Notes: generated from the letters alone by a model not told the origin. Positions 34,005-44,441 are shown, counted from the first letter of the stretch. The stretch: 64,000 nt of DNA from CADCUY01 sp964242735 (GCA_964242735.1 CAXTAK010000001.1:310001-374000), one strand, 5' to 3'. A program made the numbers and translations.

Positions 34005-34619
34005 TCACGCTCCGGTGCGGCGGTGGGCCCCGGCCCGCACGGCGATGAGGGCGTCCCGGGCGATGCGCGCCGCCCCGTCGTCGTCGACCGGCTCGTGGGT
34101 GACCAGCAGGCCGAGGAACAGCGGAGCCGCTACGGCCCGGGCCATGGCATCGGCGTCGGTGTCGGTCGGCAGCTGGCCCAGGCCGACGGCGCTCGCCAGG
34201 CGGGCCCGGGCGGCCTCGAGCCGGTTCTCCCAGTAGGCCGAGACGGCTCCCATCAGCCCGGGGGAGTGGCCGGCGCCGGGCAGGATGGTGCGGGCGATCG
34301 CGGCGTCGGCGGGGGTCCGCAGCGTCGCGGCGACCGCCTGGGTGAGGGTGACGAGGTCGACGTCGACGTCTCCGGTGTCCGGGATGGCCATCGCCCGGTC
34401 GACGTGGTCGACCACGGCGTCGGTGAGCAGCTGCTCCTTGGTGGCCCAGCGGCGGTAGACGGTGGTCTTGTGCACACCGGCGCACGCGGCGACGTCCTCC
34501 ATCGACAGATCCGCGCCGTGGCGGCCGAGCTCCTCCAGCGCCGCCTGGAGCACCGCGGTGCGCACCCGCGCCGCGCGTCCCCCCGGGCGCCGGCTGCCCA
34601 CGGCGTGGTCCTCGACCAT
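34005..34619 (-). CDS. TetR-family transcriptional regulator
   Basis: Encodes 204 residues from the ATG at 34619. The HTH segment DLSMEDVAACAGVHKTTVYRRW is canonical. The C-terminal domain (IARTILPGAGHSPGLMGAVS, then LFLGLLVTHEPVDDD) is of the TetR_C_16/AcrR type. Divergent from the SRPBCC/SDR pair; a GGAC-N7-GTCC repeat sits in the shared promoter. It most likely represses that pair. Confidence 0.9.
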   Translation of the reverse strand: MVEDHAVGSRRPGGRAARVRTAVLQAALEELGRHGADLSMEDVAACAGVHKTTVYRRWATKEQLLTDAVVDHVDRAMAIPDTGDVDVDLVTLTQAVAATLRTPADAAIARTILPGAGHSPGLMGAVSAYWENRLEAARARLASAVGLGQLPTDTDADAMARAVAAPLFLGLLVTHEPVDDDGAARIARDALIAVRAGAHRRTGA

Positions 34620-34642
34620 CGACCTCCTGTCGCGACACGCAG

Positions 34643-34671
34643 TTGCTTTTGGACGACCACTGTCCTACCGT
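34643..34671 (+). promoter_or_regulatory. Promoter with operator inside its spacer
   Basis: TTGCTT (34643-34648) and TACCGT (34666-34671) are 17 bases apart and read toward the SRPBCC gene. The inverted repeat GGAC-GACCACT-GTCC (34651-34665) fills the spacer, so a bound TetR dimer would exclude RNA polymerase. Its core GGACGACC is shared with the operator at 26139-26161. Confidence 0.5.
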
Positions 34672-34712
34672 CTCCTTGTGTCTACCAACAGTAGCGTCAA
34701 GGACGGTGCCTG

Positions 34713-35186
34713 ATGCGCGCCGTCGAAGCAGAGACCGACATCGCCGCGAGCCCGGAGGAGGTGTGGGCCGTGCTCACCGACTTCTCCTCCTACCCGGCCT
34801 GGACCGCGTTCATCCGGCGGGTGACCGGCCGCCCCGCGGTGGGCGAGCGGCTGGAGGTGGTGCTCGGGGCGACCGGGCGCCGCCCGGTCGTCGTGCACCC
34901 CACCGTCGTCGAGGCCACCCCGGGGGCCCGGTTCGCCTGGCAGGGGCGCCTGGGCCCGCCCGGGCTCTTCGCCGGTACCCACGAGTTCGTCCTGACGGAC
35001 CTGCCCGGCGGCCGCACCCACCTGGTGCACCGCGAGTCCTTCCGCGGCGTGGTGCCCGCCGTGCTGCCCGGGTCACCGCGCGGCGCCCTGGCGGGCTTCA
35101 CCGCCTTCAACGAGGCCCTCGGGCGGCGCGCCGAGCAGGTGGCCGCCCGGGCCGGGCTCGTGGAGCTGGCCGGGGGTCCCTCGTGA
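34713..35186 (+). CDS. SRPBCC-family protein
   Basis: Encodes 157 residues from the ATG at 34713, preceded by AAGGACGG. The START-like helix-grip fold is recognised from VEAETDIAASPEEVWAVLTD, FSSYPAWTAFIRRVTGRP and THEFVLTDLPGGRTHLVHRE. Such proteins bind hydrophobic ligands in a deep cavity; some act as cyclases or hydrolases. The stop overlaps the start of the following SDR gene by four bases, so the two are co-translated and probably process the same ligand. Confidence 0.9.
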   Translation: MRAVEAETDIAASPEEVWAVLTDFSSYPAWTAFIRRVTGRPAVGERLEVVLGATGRRPVVVHPTVVEATPGARFAWQGRLGPPGLFAGTHEFVLTDLPGGRTHLVHRESFRGVVPAVLPGSPRGALAGFTAFNEALGRRAEQVAARAGLVELAGGPS

Positions 35187-35938
35187 GCGGCCGCCTGGCC
35201 GGGTCCACCGCCCTGGTGACCGGCTCGACGGGGGGGATCGGGGCTGCCACCGCCCGGGCGCTCGCCGCGGAGGGCGCGACCGTCGTGGTCAGCGGGCGCG
35301 ACCGCGACCGCGGCCTGGCCGTCGTCCGCGACATCACCGACCTCGGCGGTGCGGCGAGCTTCGTGGCGGCCGACCTCGCCGGCGGCGCCGGCGCCGTGCG
35401 CGCCCTGGCCGCCGAGGCGGTCGAGGCCGCCGGCGGGCGGATCGACGTCCTGGTGAACAACGCGGCGCTGGCCGTCGCGCCCGGGCCGACGGCCGAGCTG
35501 GGCGAGGACGTGATCGACGGGGCGCTGGCGGTCAACGTCAAGGCCCTCCTGGTGCTGACCGGCGCGCTGGCCCCGCTGATGGCCGCGCGCGGCGAGGGCG
35601 CCGTGGTGAACATCGGGTCGATCAACGGCAGGACCGGCATGGCCGGGTTCGCCCTGTACGGGGCGACGAAGGCGGCGCTGGAGTCCATGACCCGGTCCTG
35701 GGCGGCGGAGTACGGGCCCTTCGGCGTGCGGGTCAACGCCGTCGTCCCCGGTCCCACCCTGACCGAGCAGGTGGCGGGCATGGTCGACCAGCTGGCCCCG
35801 CTGCTCGCCCGCACCCCGTCCCGGCGCGCGAGCGCCCTGGCGGAGGTCTGCGAGGCCGTGGTGTTCCTGGCCAGCGACCGGGCGGGCAACATCCACGGCG
35901 TCACCCTGCCCGTCGACGGCGGCCTGACCGCCGTGTGA
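35183..35938 (+). CDS. SDR-family oxidoreductase
   Basis: Encodes 251 residues from a GTG that overlaps the SRPBCC stop. It has the complete classical set: ALVTGSTGGIGAATARALAA, LVNNAALAVAPGP, VVNIGSINGRTG with the catalytic Ser, YGATKAALESM (YxxxK), VVPGPTLTEQ and the C-terminal GVTLPVDGGLTAV. Second gene of the TetR-controlled pair. Confidence 0.92.
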   Translation: MSGRLAGSTALVTGSTGGIGAATARALAAEGATVVVSGRDRDRGLAVVRDITDLGGAASFVAADLAGGAGAVRALAAEAVEAAGGRIDVLVNNAALAVAPGPTAELGEDVIDGALAVNVKALLVLTGALAPLMAARGEGAVVNIGSINGRTGMAGFALYGATKAALESMTRSWAAEYGPFGVRVNAVVPGPTLTEQVAGMVDQLAPLLARTPSRRASALAEVCEAVVFLASDRAGNIHGVTLPVDGGLTAV

Positions 35939-36007
35939 GCACGGCCTCGGCCAGCGTGCTCCACCCCCGGACGGCCCACGCCGCCCGACCTCGGGCCCTC
36001 GGGGTGC

Positions 36008-36655
36008 TCACCAGGCGTCCCAGTGCATGACCTCCGCGGCGGGCACCCGGCGCCCGGGCCGGAAGTCGGTGCCGACGGTGTGGGCCACGGGGATCAGCGC
36101 GGTCTGCAGCACCCGGTCGTGGGGCAGGCCGAGCACCTCGGCCGCCTCCCGCTCGTAGTGCAGGTGCGGCGTGGTCCACACCGTGCCCAGGCCGCGGTTG
36201 CGGGCGGCGAGCATGAAGCTCCACGCCGCGGGCAGCACCGAGCCGAAGGCACCGGCGCGCAGCACCGGGTCGTCGAGCTCGCGCCGGTCCCCGATGCGCA
36301 GGCACGGGACCATCAGGACCGGCACGCGGTCGATGACGTCGACCAGGTGCCCCAGGCTGCCGGCGATCGCCCGCCACCCCGGCGCGCTGGGATCCTCCCG
36401 GCTGGGCCCGGTGTCGTCGGGGCCCGTCGGGTGGGTCAGGCCCAGCCGCCACAGCCGCGCGAGCTCACCGCGGCGCCCGGCGTCGGTGACGAAGACGAAG
36501 TCCCAGCGCTGGCGGTTGCGCCCGGAGGGGGCCTGCTGCGCCAGCGCGGTGCACTGCTCGAGCAGCTCCCGCTCCACCGGGCGCGCCAGGTCCAGGCGGC
36601 GGCGCACCGCGCGCGTGGTGGAGAGCACCTCGTCGGCGCCGAGGTCGAGGGTCAT
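36008..36655 (-). CDS. Nitroreductase-family protein
   Basis: Encodes 215 residues from the ATG at 36655. TTRAVRRRLDLARPVERE and APSGRNRQRWDFVFVTD are the two N-terminal FMN-binding motifs of nitroreductases. The C-terminal half has AAWSFMLAARNRGLGTVWTT and LIPVAHTVGTDFRPGRR, the usual G-L-G-T and Pro-x-x-x-(T/G) pattern. Such enzymes reduce nitro groups, quinones or enones with NAD(P)H. Downstream of a set of SDR genes on the same strand, separated by 52 bases. Confidence 0.89.
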   Translation of the reverse strand: MTLDLGADEVLSTTRAVRRRLDLARPVERELLEQCTALAQQAPSGRNRQRWDFVFVTDAGRRGELARLWRLGLTHPTGPDDTGPSREDPSAPGWRAIAGSLGHLVDVIDRVPVLMVPCLRIGDRRELDDPVLRAGAFGSVLPAAWSFMLAARNRGLGTVWTTPHLHYEREAAEVLGLPHDRVLQTALIPVAHTVGTDFRPGRRVPAAEVMHWDAW

Positions 36656-36707
36656 GCGGGTCCTTCCAGTCGGTGCGCAGGTCGACGAGGAGCCTTCGGC
36701 GTCGCCG

Positions 36708-37523
36708 TCAGCCCTGGGCGCGCTGGGTCGTGTGGTCCCAGTCCTCCCACGTCTGCAGGCGCCGCTGGTAGATGCCGGTGACGATGGTCGGCGCCTGTGC
36801 ACCGAACAGCACCCGCAGCGGCGGCTCCTCGGCGTCGACGACCTCCAGGAGGGCCATCGCGGCCGCCCTGGGGTCACCGGGGGCCTGGCCGCCCCTGCGG
36901 CCGGCTGCCGCCTCGCGGACCGGGTCGTACTCGGCCATCGGCGCGGACCGGCGCGAGGACGCCCCCGCCCAGTCGGTGCCGAAGCCCCCGGGCTCGACCA
37001 GGGTCACCTTCACACCCATCGGCGCGACCTCGGCGGCGAGGGACTCGGTGATCCCCTCCAGCGCCCACTTCGAGGCGTGGTAGGCGCCGAGGTTCGCGAA
37101 CGCCCCGATGCCGCCGATGCTCGAGACCTGGACGACGTGACCGCTGCCCTGCGCCCGCAGCAGGGGCAGCGCCGCCTGGGTGACCCAGACCGCGCCGAAC
37201 AGGTTGGTCTCCAGTTGGTCGCGCAGGTCGGCCTCGGACAGCTCCTCGACCGTGCCGAAGTGCCCGTAGCCGGCGTTGTTCACCACGACGTCCAGGCGCC
37301 CGAAGCGCTCGTGGGCCTCCCGGACGGCCGCCTCGTCGGCGGCCCGGTCGGTGACGTCCAGGGCGATGGGCAGGACGGCGTCGCCGAAGCGCTCGACCAG
37401 GTCGTCGAGCGTGGCGGTGTCGCGGGCCGTGGCGGCGACCTGGTCGCCGCGCTCGAGCGCGGCCAGGGTGAACTCGCGGCCGAAGCCCCGGGATGCGCCG
37501 GTGATGAACCAGACCTTGGGCAT
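36708..37523 (-). CDS. SDR-family oxidoreductase
   Basis: Encodes 271 residues from the ATG at 37523, with GGAGAG upstream. Motifs are WFITGASRGFGREFTLAALE, LDVTDRAADEAAV, VVNNAGYGHFGTVEEL, VQVSSIGGIGAFANL, YHASKWALEG and LVEPGGFGTDW. This is the type often annotated as an oxidoreductase with the GFG variant of the cofactor motif. It lies in a same-strand run with the nitroreductase and two further SDR genes. Confidence 0.92.
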   Translation of the reverse strand: MPKVWFITGASRGFGREFTLAALERGDQVAATARDTATLDDLVERFGDAVLPIALDVTDRAADEAAVREAHERFGRLDVVVNNAGYGHFGTVEELSEADLRDQLETNLFGAVWVTQAALPLLRAQGSGHVVQVSSIGGIGAFANLGAYHASKWALEGITESLAAEVAPMGVKVTLVEPGGFGTDWAGASSRRSAPMAEYDPVREAAAGRRGGQAPGDPRAAAMALLEVVDAEEPPLRVLFGAQAPTIVTGIYQRRLQTWEDWDHTTQRAQG

Positions 37524-37602
37524 GGTGCTCTCCTTCACGTGCAGGTGGACGGGACGGTGGGACGTGGTGGACGCGGGGCGTGAGGCGGGGGCGGGGCCGT
37601 GG

Positions 37603-38295
37603 TCACCGGATGACGCTGGAGGTCAGGTCCCGCTCGGCGTACCGCTGCCAGAGGTGCTCGGCCACGGCGTCGGGCTCGTGGCGCAGGCCCGGCCCGACGG
37701 CGCCGACGACGACCGTGTGCGCCACGTGCACCCCCTCGGTGGCGAGGGCCTCGTGCAGCAGGCGGGCGTAGACGGTGGTCGCCGTGGTCGTCACGCCGCT
37801 GGCGGCGCGGTCGGGGTCCGGGGAGAGGGCCCCGCTGCCCGTGGTGAGCAGCACCGTGCCCCGACCCCGCCGGCGCATCGCGGGCAGGACCTCCCCGATG
37901 GCGGCCGCCGCCCCGACGACGCCCAGCTCCAAGGAGGCCAGAAGGTCCTGCGGCGTCGTCTCGAGCACGGGCTTGATGAGGGCGACGTCGGGCAGCGGGC
38001 TGAAGCACAGCACGTCCACCGGACCCAGCCGCCCCGCCAGCTCGCCCAGCGCTGCCCGCAGCTGCACCGGGTCGCGCGCGTCGGCGGTCGCGGAGTCGGC
38101 GCGCACCCCGCTGGCCGCCAGGTCGGCGACCAGGCCCTCGAGCCGCGCGCGGTCCCGGGCGACCAGCCCCACGGCGAAGCCCTCCCGGCCGAAGCGCCGC
38201 GCGAGCGCGACACCGATCCCGGGACCGGCACCGACGATGGTCAGCACCCCGGGTGGGGCCGCCGGAGCGCCCCTCCCGGGCTCCTCGGTCACCAC
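37603..38295 (-). CDS. Atypical SDR-family protein
   Basis: Encodes 230 residues from the GTG at 38295 (38292 is equivalent), overlapping the stop of the upstream SDR gene. It has VLTIVGAGPGIGVALARRFG, a GAGPGIG form of the cofactor motif, then LVARDRARLEGLV and TVLLTTGSGALSPDPD. Tyr is present in TVYARLLHEALA but the Lys four residues later is replaced, so classical YxxxK catalysis looks doubtful. It resembles small SDR-like proteins that lack the full catalytic set. Confidence 0.85.
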   Translation of the reverse strand: MVTEEPGRGAPAAPPGVLTIVGAGPGIGVALARRFGREGFAVGLVARDRARLEGLVADLAASGVRADSATADARDPVQLRAALGELAGRLGPVDVLCFSPLPDVALIKPVLETTPQDLLASLELGVVGAAAAIGEVLPAMRRRGRGTVLLTTGSGALSPDPDRAASGVTTTATTVYARLLHEALATEGVHVAHTVVVGAVGPGLRHEPDAVAEHLWQRYAERDLTSSVIR

Positions 38296-39032
38296 CGCTG
38301 CGCGGTCGGACGGATGACGACCTCGTTGACGTCGACGTCCTCGGGCTGGCCCAGGGCGTAGGAGATGGCGCCGGCGATCGCGTCCGCGGGGATCGTCGTC
38401 GCACGGTAGGTGCGCATCGCCTCCTGTGCGCTCGGGTCGGTGATGTGCTCGGCGAGCTCGCTCGCCACCACCCCCGGGGAGATCGTGGTGATGCGGAACC
38501 GGGGGTCGAGCTCCAGGCGCAGACCCTCGGTGACCGCCCAGGCGGCGAACTTGGTGGCGGAGTACACCGCCGAGGTGGGGGAGACCTGGTGCGCGCCGAC
38601 GGAGGCGACGGTGACGAAGTGCCCGCTGCCCTGGCGCTGGAAGTGGGGCAGGGCAGCGGCGACCCCGTGCAGCAGGCCCATGACGTTGACGTCGACCATG
38701 CGGCGCCACTCGTCGACGAGCAGGGCGTCGAGGCGCGAGAGCAGCATGACCCCGGCGTTGTTGACGATCGCGTCGAGCCGACCGTGCTCGCCCACCACGG
38801 CGTCCACGACCTCCGCCACGCGCTCGGGCCGGGTGACGTCGAGCACCTGGCCCTCCGCGCTGCCGCCGGCACCGCGGATCTGCTCGACCAGCGAGCCCAG
38901 GTGGCCCTCCCGCCGCGCACCCAGGACGACGTGGTGTCCCTCCCCGGCCAGCCGCAGCGCGGTCGCCGCCCCGATGCCGCTGCTGGCCCCGGTGACCAGG
39001 ACCACCTTCTCCGTGTGCTGCCCATCGCTCAT
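38289..39032 (-). CDS. SDR-family oxidoreductase
   Basis: Encodes 247 residues. The classical motifs are VVLVTGASSGIGAATALRLA, LDVTRPERV, IVNNAGVMLLSRLDAL, VTVASVGAHQVSPTSAVYSA with the TK of YxxxK following, and TTISPGVVASELAEHI. It belongs to the NADP-dependent 11-beta-HSD-like/serine 3-dehydrogenase type. It overlaps the following SDR gene, so the two are probably coupled. Confidence 0.92.
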   Translation of the reverse strand: MSDGQHTEKVVLVTGASSGIGAATALRLAGEGHHVVLGARREGHLGSLVEQIRGAGGSAEGQVLDVTRPERVAEVVDAVVGEHGRLDAIVNNAGVMLLSRLDALLVDEWRRMVDVNVMGLLHGVAAALPHFQRQGSGHFVTVASVGAHQVSPTSAVYSATKFAAWAVTEGLRLELDPRFRITTISPGVVASELAEHITDPSAQEAMRTYRATTIPADAIAGAISYALGQPEDVDVNEVVIRPTAQRW

Positions 39033-39149
39033 GTCGGGAGTCTGCTGCGCGAGCCGGGGTCCTGGAAGGCCGCCGTGCGCCTAGGAGCGCTGCACCCCCC
39101 GACGGCCCACGTCGAGGCCCGCCGTCCGTCGGCCTGCTCTACTGGCGGC

Positions 39150-39560
39150 ATGGACCGGCGCGCGCTCCTCGTCGTGGTCGCGGTGATCGGTGGCATCGCC
39201 GTCGGGACCGGGTCGTTCGGTGTGGTCGCAGGGACGACCCTCGCTCCCGGCGACGGCGACCAGGGGACGTTCTTCGACAGCGAGTACCGCTTCACCAGCA
39301 CGGTCTGGCTCGCTGCGGGGCTGGCCCTGTGGTGGTCGATCCGCGAGCCCGCCCGGCGCGCGGCAGTGACCCGGACCGTCCTGGCCGTCATCGTCGTCGG
39401 GGGCCTGTCGCGGGTCGTCTCGGTCGTGGCCGTGGGGTGGCCGTACCCGGTGTTCACCGCGGCCATGGTCATCGAGCTCGTCGTGATCCCGCTCGTCCTC
39501 CGGTGGCACGTCCGAGCCTTCCCGAGCCGGAGGGAGCCAGCGCCCCTGCGGACCCGGTGA
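39150..39560 (+). CDS. DUF4345-type small membrane protein
   Basis: Encodes 136 residues from the ATG at 39150. Four hydrophobic segments are visible: LLVVVAVIGGIAVGTGSFGV, STVWLAAGLALWW, TRTVLAVIVVGGLSRVVSVV and VFTAAMVIELVVIPLVL. The segment DSEYRFTSTVWLAAGLALWW matches the DUF4345 pattern. Function unknown. Monocistronic, divergent from the SDR run and convergent with the XRE regulator. Confidence 0.8.
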   Translation: MDRRALLVVVAVIGGIAVGTGSFGVVAGTTLAPGDGDQGTFFDSEYRFTSTVWLAAGLALWWSIREPARRAAVTRTVLAVIVVGGLSRVVSVVAVGWPYPVFTAAMVIELVVIPLVLRWHVRAFPSRREPAPLRTR

Positions 39561-39561
39561 C

Positions 39562-39581
39562 CCCGGTGGCCCGTTACCGGG
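39562..39581. terminator. Weak hairpin between convergent genes
   Basis: CCCGGT and ACCGGG surround an eight-base loop immediately after the DUF4345 stop and overlapping the end of the XRE gene. It may serve as a shared terminator. Confidence 0.35.
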
Positions 39582-40425
39582 AGGGCGACCGACCGGCTGG
39601 CACGTGCTCCCGCGTCGCGGCGAGCGTCCCGAGCAGGTTGAGCGCGTCCGCGCTCGCGGACCCCGGCTCGGCGTGGTAGGTGACCAGCTGCTGGCCCGGC
39701 GCGGACCGGACGTCGAAGGAGTTCATGCGCAGGGTGAGGGGTCCCACCTCGGGGTGGACGAAGCGCTTGACCTCGACGGACTTGCCCCGCGCGGCGCTCT
39801 CCCGCCACATCCGGGCGAACACGGGGCTGCGTCCCAGCAGCTCCTCCACCACCTGCCGGATGCGAGGGTCGTCCGGGGCGGCGCCCTCGGCCAGCCGGAA
39901 GCCGGCGACGGTGTTGGCGGCCGCCCCCTGCCAGTCGGCGTAGAAGGACGGGGAGGCGGGGTCGCAGAACACCTTGACCAGGAGGTTGTCCGAGTAGGGG
40001 AAGCCGCTGAACAGCGCACCACCCATCCCGTTGGCCGCGAGCACGTCGTAGGCACGCCCCAGCACCAGCGCCGGGTTGTCGGGCCACATGACCATGAGCT
40101 CCAGCAGGGCCGGGTCCACCTGCTCCGGGGAGTGCGACGCGGCCCGGCGGGGACTGAGCCCGGCGAGCCGGTAGAGGTGCAGGCGCCCGTCGTCGTCCAG
40201 GCGCAGGGCGTCGCCCAGCGCGTCGAGCACCTGCGCGGAGGGGCTCCGCTCACGGCCCTGCTCCAGCCGGACGTAGTAGTCCATGCTCACGCCGGCCAGG
40301 TGGGCCACCTCCTCGCGCCGCAGGCCGTTGACCCGGCGGACGCCGTGAACGGGCAGCCCCAGCTCCTGGGGCGTCACCGCCGCCCGCGCCGTGCTCAGGT
40401 ACGTCCCCAGCGGCGTCGCGCTCAT
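39574..40425 (-). CDS. XRE-family regulator with MmyB-like ligand-binding domain
   Basis: Encodes 283 residues from the ATG at 40425. The N-terminal HTH (about 30-60) includes LRREEVAHLAGVSMDYYVRL and EQGRERSPSAQVLDALGDAL. The C-terminal domain with VLAANGMGGALFSGFPYSDN, FYADWQGAAANTVAGFR and RFVHPEVGPLTLRMNSFDV is the PAS-like MmyB fold thought to bind fatty-acid-like ligands. In actinobacteria these regulators often control a neighbouring SDR or oxidoreductase gene, and several lie just beyond it. Confidence 0.9.
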   Translation of the reverse strand: MSATPLGTYLSTARAAVTPQELGLPVHGVRRVNGLRREEVAHLAGVSMDYYVRLEQGRERSPSAQVLDALGDALRLDDDGRLHLYRLAGLSPRRAASHSPEQVDPALLELMVMWPDNPALVLGRAYDVLAANGMGGALFSGFPYSDNLLVKVFCDPASPSFYADWQGAAANTVAGFRLAEGAAPDDPRIRQVVEELLGRSPVFARMWRESAARGKSVEVKRFVHPEVGPLTLRMNSFDVRSAPGQQLVTYHAEPGSASADALNLLGTLAATREHVPAGRSPSR

Positions 40426-40514
40426 GGAGCGACAGTAGGCGCGGGGGTCCTGCCGCGCTGACTGAGCCGCTGCGCCGCCGGGACACCGCGGGACGAGCCG
40501 GAGCACCCGGTCCC

Positions 40515-43063
40515 TCAGCTCGTGAGGGCTGCCAGCAGAGGGGTCCGGGCCGCACGGCGCGCGGGGACCACCGAGGCCAGGGCGCCGGCCAGGGCGCTGG
40601 CGGCGACGATCCCGGCCAGCGGCAGCCACGGCACGACGGCCGCGACGGGACCGCCGCCACCGAGCACGGCGCCGGTGCCCGCCGCGCCGTAGACGACGCC
40701 GAGGCCGGTGCCGAGCAGGGCGGCGACCCCGGCGACGAGGACGGCCTCCCACACCAGGGTCGCGCTGAGCTGGCGCCGGGTCAGGCCCAGGGCGCGCAGG
40801 AGCCCGGACTCCCGGCGGCGTTCGACGACGGAGAGGGCGAGGGTGTTGCCCACGCCCAGGAGCGCGATGAGCACGGCGACGGCCAGCAGGCAGGTCATGA
40901 CGAGCAGCAGGAGGTCGACGATCTCGTCCAGGGCCTGCCGCTGGGCGGCGCCCGCCGTCACCGAGCTGGTCGGGCTCGCCCCGGCGGCGGCCTCGGTGAT
41001 CCGATCGACCGCCGCGACCTGCGCTGCGACGTCCAGGCCGGGCGTCAGGCGCACCCAGACCTCGTCGGTGGCCCGGGCGGCGTCCAGGGCGCTCAGGTCC
41101 GCGGCGTCGAGCAGGAGCTCCCTCGTCGCACCCGCGGCCAGCCGGGCGGTCAGCGCGCGGGTCCCGCTGGGGCCTCGGAGGGTCACCTGCTGCCCGGCCG
41201 CGATGCCCAGGCGGTCCGCGGCGGATCGGCCCACCACCATCGAGCCCGGGCGCGGCAGGGGCTGCAGTCGTTCGGAGCGCACGGTGGCGGCCGCAGCGAC
41301 GGGGTCGACACCGTGGGCGACGACCTCCTGCCCGTCGACGGTGATGGTTCCTCGGGTCACCGCGGCGGCCGCCGCCACCTGGTGGACGCCGGCCAGGCGG
41401 TCGGCCATGTCGGCGGGCAGCGGTTCGTCGGCCCGGACGGTCGCGTCGACGGGGTGGTGCGCGTCCAGCTGAGCGGTGGCGGTGGCCCGCGTGCTGGCTG
41501 CTCCCACCACCACGGACGCGGTCAGGGTGACGCCGACGAGCAGCGCCGTGGCAGTCGCTGCGGTGCGGCGGGGGTCGCGGAGCGCGTTGGCGGCCGCCAG
41601 GGATGCCGGCACCCCGCCGACGCTCGCGGCGAGCCGCCCGGCGAGGGCCACCACCGGGGGCACCGCCCGCTGGGCCAGCAGCACCACGGCGAGGAAGTTC
41701 ACCACGCCGGCCACCACGGCCGGCACCAGCTGTCCGCCCAGCGATGACAGGACCAGGCCCACCGCCGAGGCCACCAGCAGCGAGAGGCCGAGCGCGAGGC
41801 GGAGCAGGCCACGACGGGTGACGACGGCGACCGGCTCCAGGGGTCGCAGGGCGGCCAGCGGGGGCACCCGGACGGCGGCGCGAGCGGGCACGAGCGCGGC
41901 CAGCACCGTGACCGTCGTGCCCACCGCGACGGCGATCAGGAGACCACCGACCGGTACGACGACGGCACCGAGGGGCACCGGGGTGTCCACGGAGTCCAGG
42001 ACGAGGGTGGCGCCGGCAGCCAGAGCCACGCCCGCGGCAGCACCGAGGACGGAGGCGCCCGCACCGACCACGACGGCTTCGGCCAGGACGCCGCGCACCA
42101 CCTGGGCGGTGCTCGCTCCCACGCAGCGCAGCAGTGCCAGCTCGCGGGTGCGGTGTGCCAGGACCACGGCGAAGGTGTTGGTGATCACCAGCCCGGCCAC
42201 CACGAGGGCGATGACGGCGAAGACCAGCAGCGCCGCCGTCACTCCCGCGGTGTCGCCGGCGTAGGCGTCGGCCACCTCCTGCGCGCTCTCCGAGCCCGTG
42301 GCGACGAGGAGCCCGGCGGTGGCGGGGTCGCCGGCGAGCACCGAGCGCACCCTGGTGACCAGCTCCTCCGGGGAGGTGCCGGTGGTGGCGGCCACCCGCA
42401 GGCGCTGCAGCACGGGCAGCGGCGTCCCCGAGGCGGCGGTGTCCCACGCCGCCGCCTGACCCGGCGTGGCGAAGACCTGTCCCCTGACGCCGGCCGTCGG
42501 GTCCGCGCCCAGGTCGACGATCCCGACCACGCGCACCCGGACCGCCACCGGCTGCGGGCGCGGGCGCACCAGGTCCCCCCTGAGCTGGGGGGTGATGGTC
42601 AGCACCTCGCCCAGTCGAGCGCTGAGGCGCGGGCTCACCGCGACCTCACCACCGGCCTCGGGCAGTCGTCCGGCGGACACCCGCTGCCAGCGCAGCGGCC
42701 CCGCGGGTGTCACGCCACGAGCGGTCACCACCTGGCGGCCCGCACGCTCCGGGAGGCGCAGGTCGACGAGGAGGCCGAGGTCAGCGGTGACGGCCGCGAC
42801 CCACGGGCGCCCGGACAGCAGAGCCTCCGCCCGGGCCAGTGCCGCGGGGTCCATGGCGCCCTGGTCGGTGACGACCTCGCCGGGGACGTCGGTGACGACG
42901 GCGTCGGAGGAGGCGAACCGGCCGGCGACCGCGTCGAGCACCGCCCGCTGGGAGCTGGCCGTCAGCGCGAGCGTGGCCGCCACGAAGGCGACCGCGAGCG
43001 CGATCGCCACGCAGGAGGCGACCATCCGCCCGGCGTTGGCCCGCACCCGGGCCAGGGTCGTCC

Positions 43064-43070
<7 letters not shown>
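40515..43070 (-). CDS. ABC transporter permease, FtsX/MacB type with duplicated core
   Basis: Encodes 851 residues from a GTG at 43070. The layout is TM1, a large extracytoplasmic domain, three TM segments (about 265-400), a TM connection, a second extracytoplasmic domain, and three final TM segments beginning LLLLVMTCLLAVAVLIALLG. The motif RTRELALLRCVGASTAQVVR and, in the second half, RRRESGLLRALGLTRRQLSA are the FtsX coupling segments. It overlaps the upstream ATPase gene by seven bases. Such exporters act in antimicrobial-peptide resistance or lipoprotein/envelope functions. Confidence 0.92.
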
Positions 43071-43891
<821 letters not shown>

Positions 43892-43945
43892 GGTGTCCGT
43901 CCTGGGGTGGGGGTCGTGGTCCGGACGCGCTCCGGGGCGACCCGG

Positions 43946-44389
43946 TCAGCGGTAGGCCTCCCACGCGGTGACCGCCGTCCCGCTCCGGGCGACGAACCAG
44001 TCGCCGCAACGGTCACCGGGGCTGGAGCGCACGGCGTCGGGCAGGTCCAGCGAGGGCACCGGGTCGCTGACGGGTGCTGGTGCGGGCGAGCATCCGCGCG
44101 CGAGGTCCTCGCGGCTGGTCAGGGTGATGCTGCGGCCGAGGCCCCGGGTCTGGGCGTTGACGGTGATGTCGCTGGCGTCGTCGGGGACCCAGTCGGGAAG
44201 GGCGAACACGCCGTTGTGGGACGGGACGGCGAGGACCGAGTCGTAGTGACGCGACTCCTCGTAGTGGTCGGTGTAGGCCGACCTCACACCCAGGACCACA
44301 CCGATGCCGAGGGCGGTCACGCCGATGCCGACGGCGAGCTGGCGGAGCGCGGCACGGCCAGCGACCGTCCCCGGGAGTCGGATCCTCAT
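43946..44389 (-). CDS. Small single-TM protein of unknown function
   Basis: Encodes 147 residues from the ATG at 44389. One TM segment (LRQLAVGIGVTALGIGVVLG) is followed by an extracytoplasmic region with YTDHYEESRHYDSVLAVPSH and two late Cys residues. I do not recognise a family. It is 54 bases upstream of the ABC ATPase gene in the same direction and may be part of the exporter unit. The divergent gap behind it holds a long perfect palindrome and the promoter of the kinase gene. Confidence 0.65.
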   Translation of the reverse strand: MRIRLPGTVAGRAALRQLAVGIGVTALGIGVVLGVRSAYTDHYEESRHYDSVLAVPSHNGVFALPDWVPDDASDITVNAQTRGLGRSITLTSREDLARGCSPAPAPVSDPVPSLDLPDAVRSSPGDRCGDWFVARSGTAVTAWEAYR

Positions 44390-44441
44390 GACCCCAGTCG
44401 ACCTGAGGAGGGCCGGTGGGCGCATCGGCCGCGCGCACGAG

